Shown here: in pieces, positions 13,075 to 13,128 of the stretch
How positions within the stretch are numbered: the first letter of the stretch is position 1
How the letters are laid out: every line of letters starts with the position of its first letter
DNA from: an uncultured Dialister sp.
GTDB taxonomy: Bacteria > Bacillota > Negativicutes > Veillonellales > Dialisteraceae
Length of the DNA stretch: 13,128 bases
NCBI GenBank assembly: GCA_900545785.1
Contig: URAA01000029.1
Coordinates: forward strand, 1-13,128
Reading direction: 5' to 3'
Notes under the pieces: model-generated
Told to the model about the DNA's origin: nothing
Database searches by the model: none
What the model saw: the letters and a program-made list of their open reading frames with translations, nothing else
Translations under genes and position numbers: made by a program

Positions 13075-13128
13075 ATCAATTCCCTTTTGAAAAAACTTTC
13101 CTTTCCCTGTTTCTTCATCTCTTTGTCC

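Noticed and set aside
13009..13128. Cobalamin riboswitch or Fur box ahead of the lipoprotein gene
   Set aside because: I see no B12-box-like sequence or Fur-type palindrome in the 120 nt available, and the predicted leader is too short. Sequence beyond the edge could change this.

Overview
The window looks like chromosomal DNA from a diderm Firmicute (class Negativicutes, Veillonellaceae-type; Dialister or a relative is my best guess from general familiarity, not from a search). Two observations support this. It has outer-membrane porins that carry an SLH domain, a hallmark of Negativicutes. It also has a typical low-GC Gram-positive core cluster (yybS-gdpP-rplI, RNase J). Every gene but one lies on the minus strand. 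I see no tRNA, rRNA, CRISPR array or transposase.

Layout, in window order. Positions 1-2400 hold two tandem ompM-type SLH porin genes: one cut by the left edge (<1-260) and one complete (938-2224). Each has its own promoter and a similar structured 5' leader, and the complete copy has its own terminator. Positions 2500-6016 hold the yybS-gdpP-rplI operon (membrane protein, c-di-AMP phosphodiesterase, ribosomal protein L9), closed by a terminator at about 2500-2531. Positions 6129-7930 hold a monocistronic RNase J gene with an extended -10 promoter, a TTG start and its own terminator. At 8121-8315 lies the only plus-strand gene, a 64-residue single-pass membrane protein with three degenerate 10-residue repeats. 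It converges on the next operon and shares a bidirectional terminator with it.

Positions 8337-13074 hold a four-gene minus-strand operon. It encodes a BtuF/FhuD-like lipoprotein, an AP-endonuclease-2-type TIM-barrel protein, and two tandem exported SGNH hydrolases with FN3-like N-terminal regions. This is the least explained part of the window. The pairing of a cobamide/siderophore-type binding lipoprotein with this kind of TIM barrel raises the testable idea of a cobamide capture and remodelling unit (CbiR-like). The two exported esterase-like proteins are unexplained.

The most noteworthy sequence-level signals are three. First, the two porin genes share a leader hairpin followed by a nearly invariant 25-nt block at the same distance from the start codon, although the sequence between block and start has diverged. 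Second, an 86-nt perfect direct repeat lies inside the two porin genes. Third, the small repeat-bearing membrane protein has no family I recognise.
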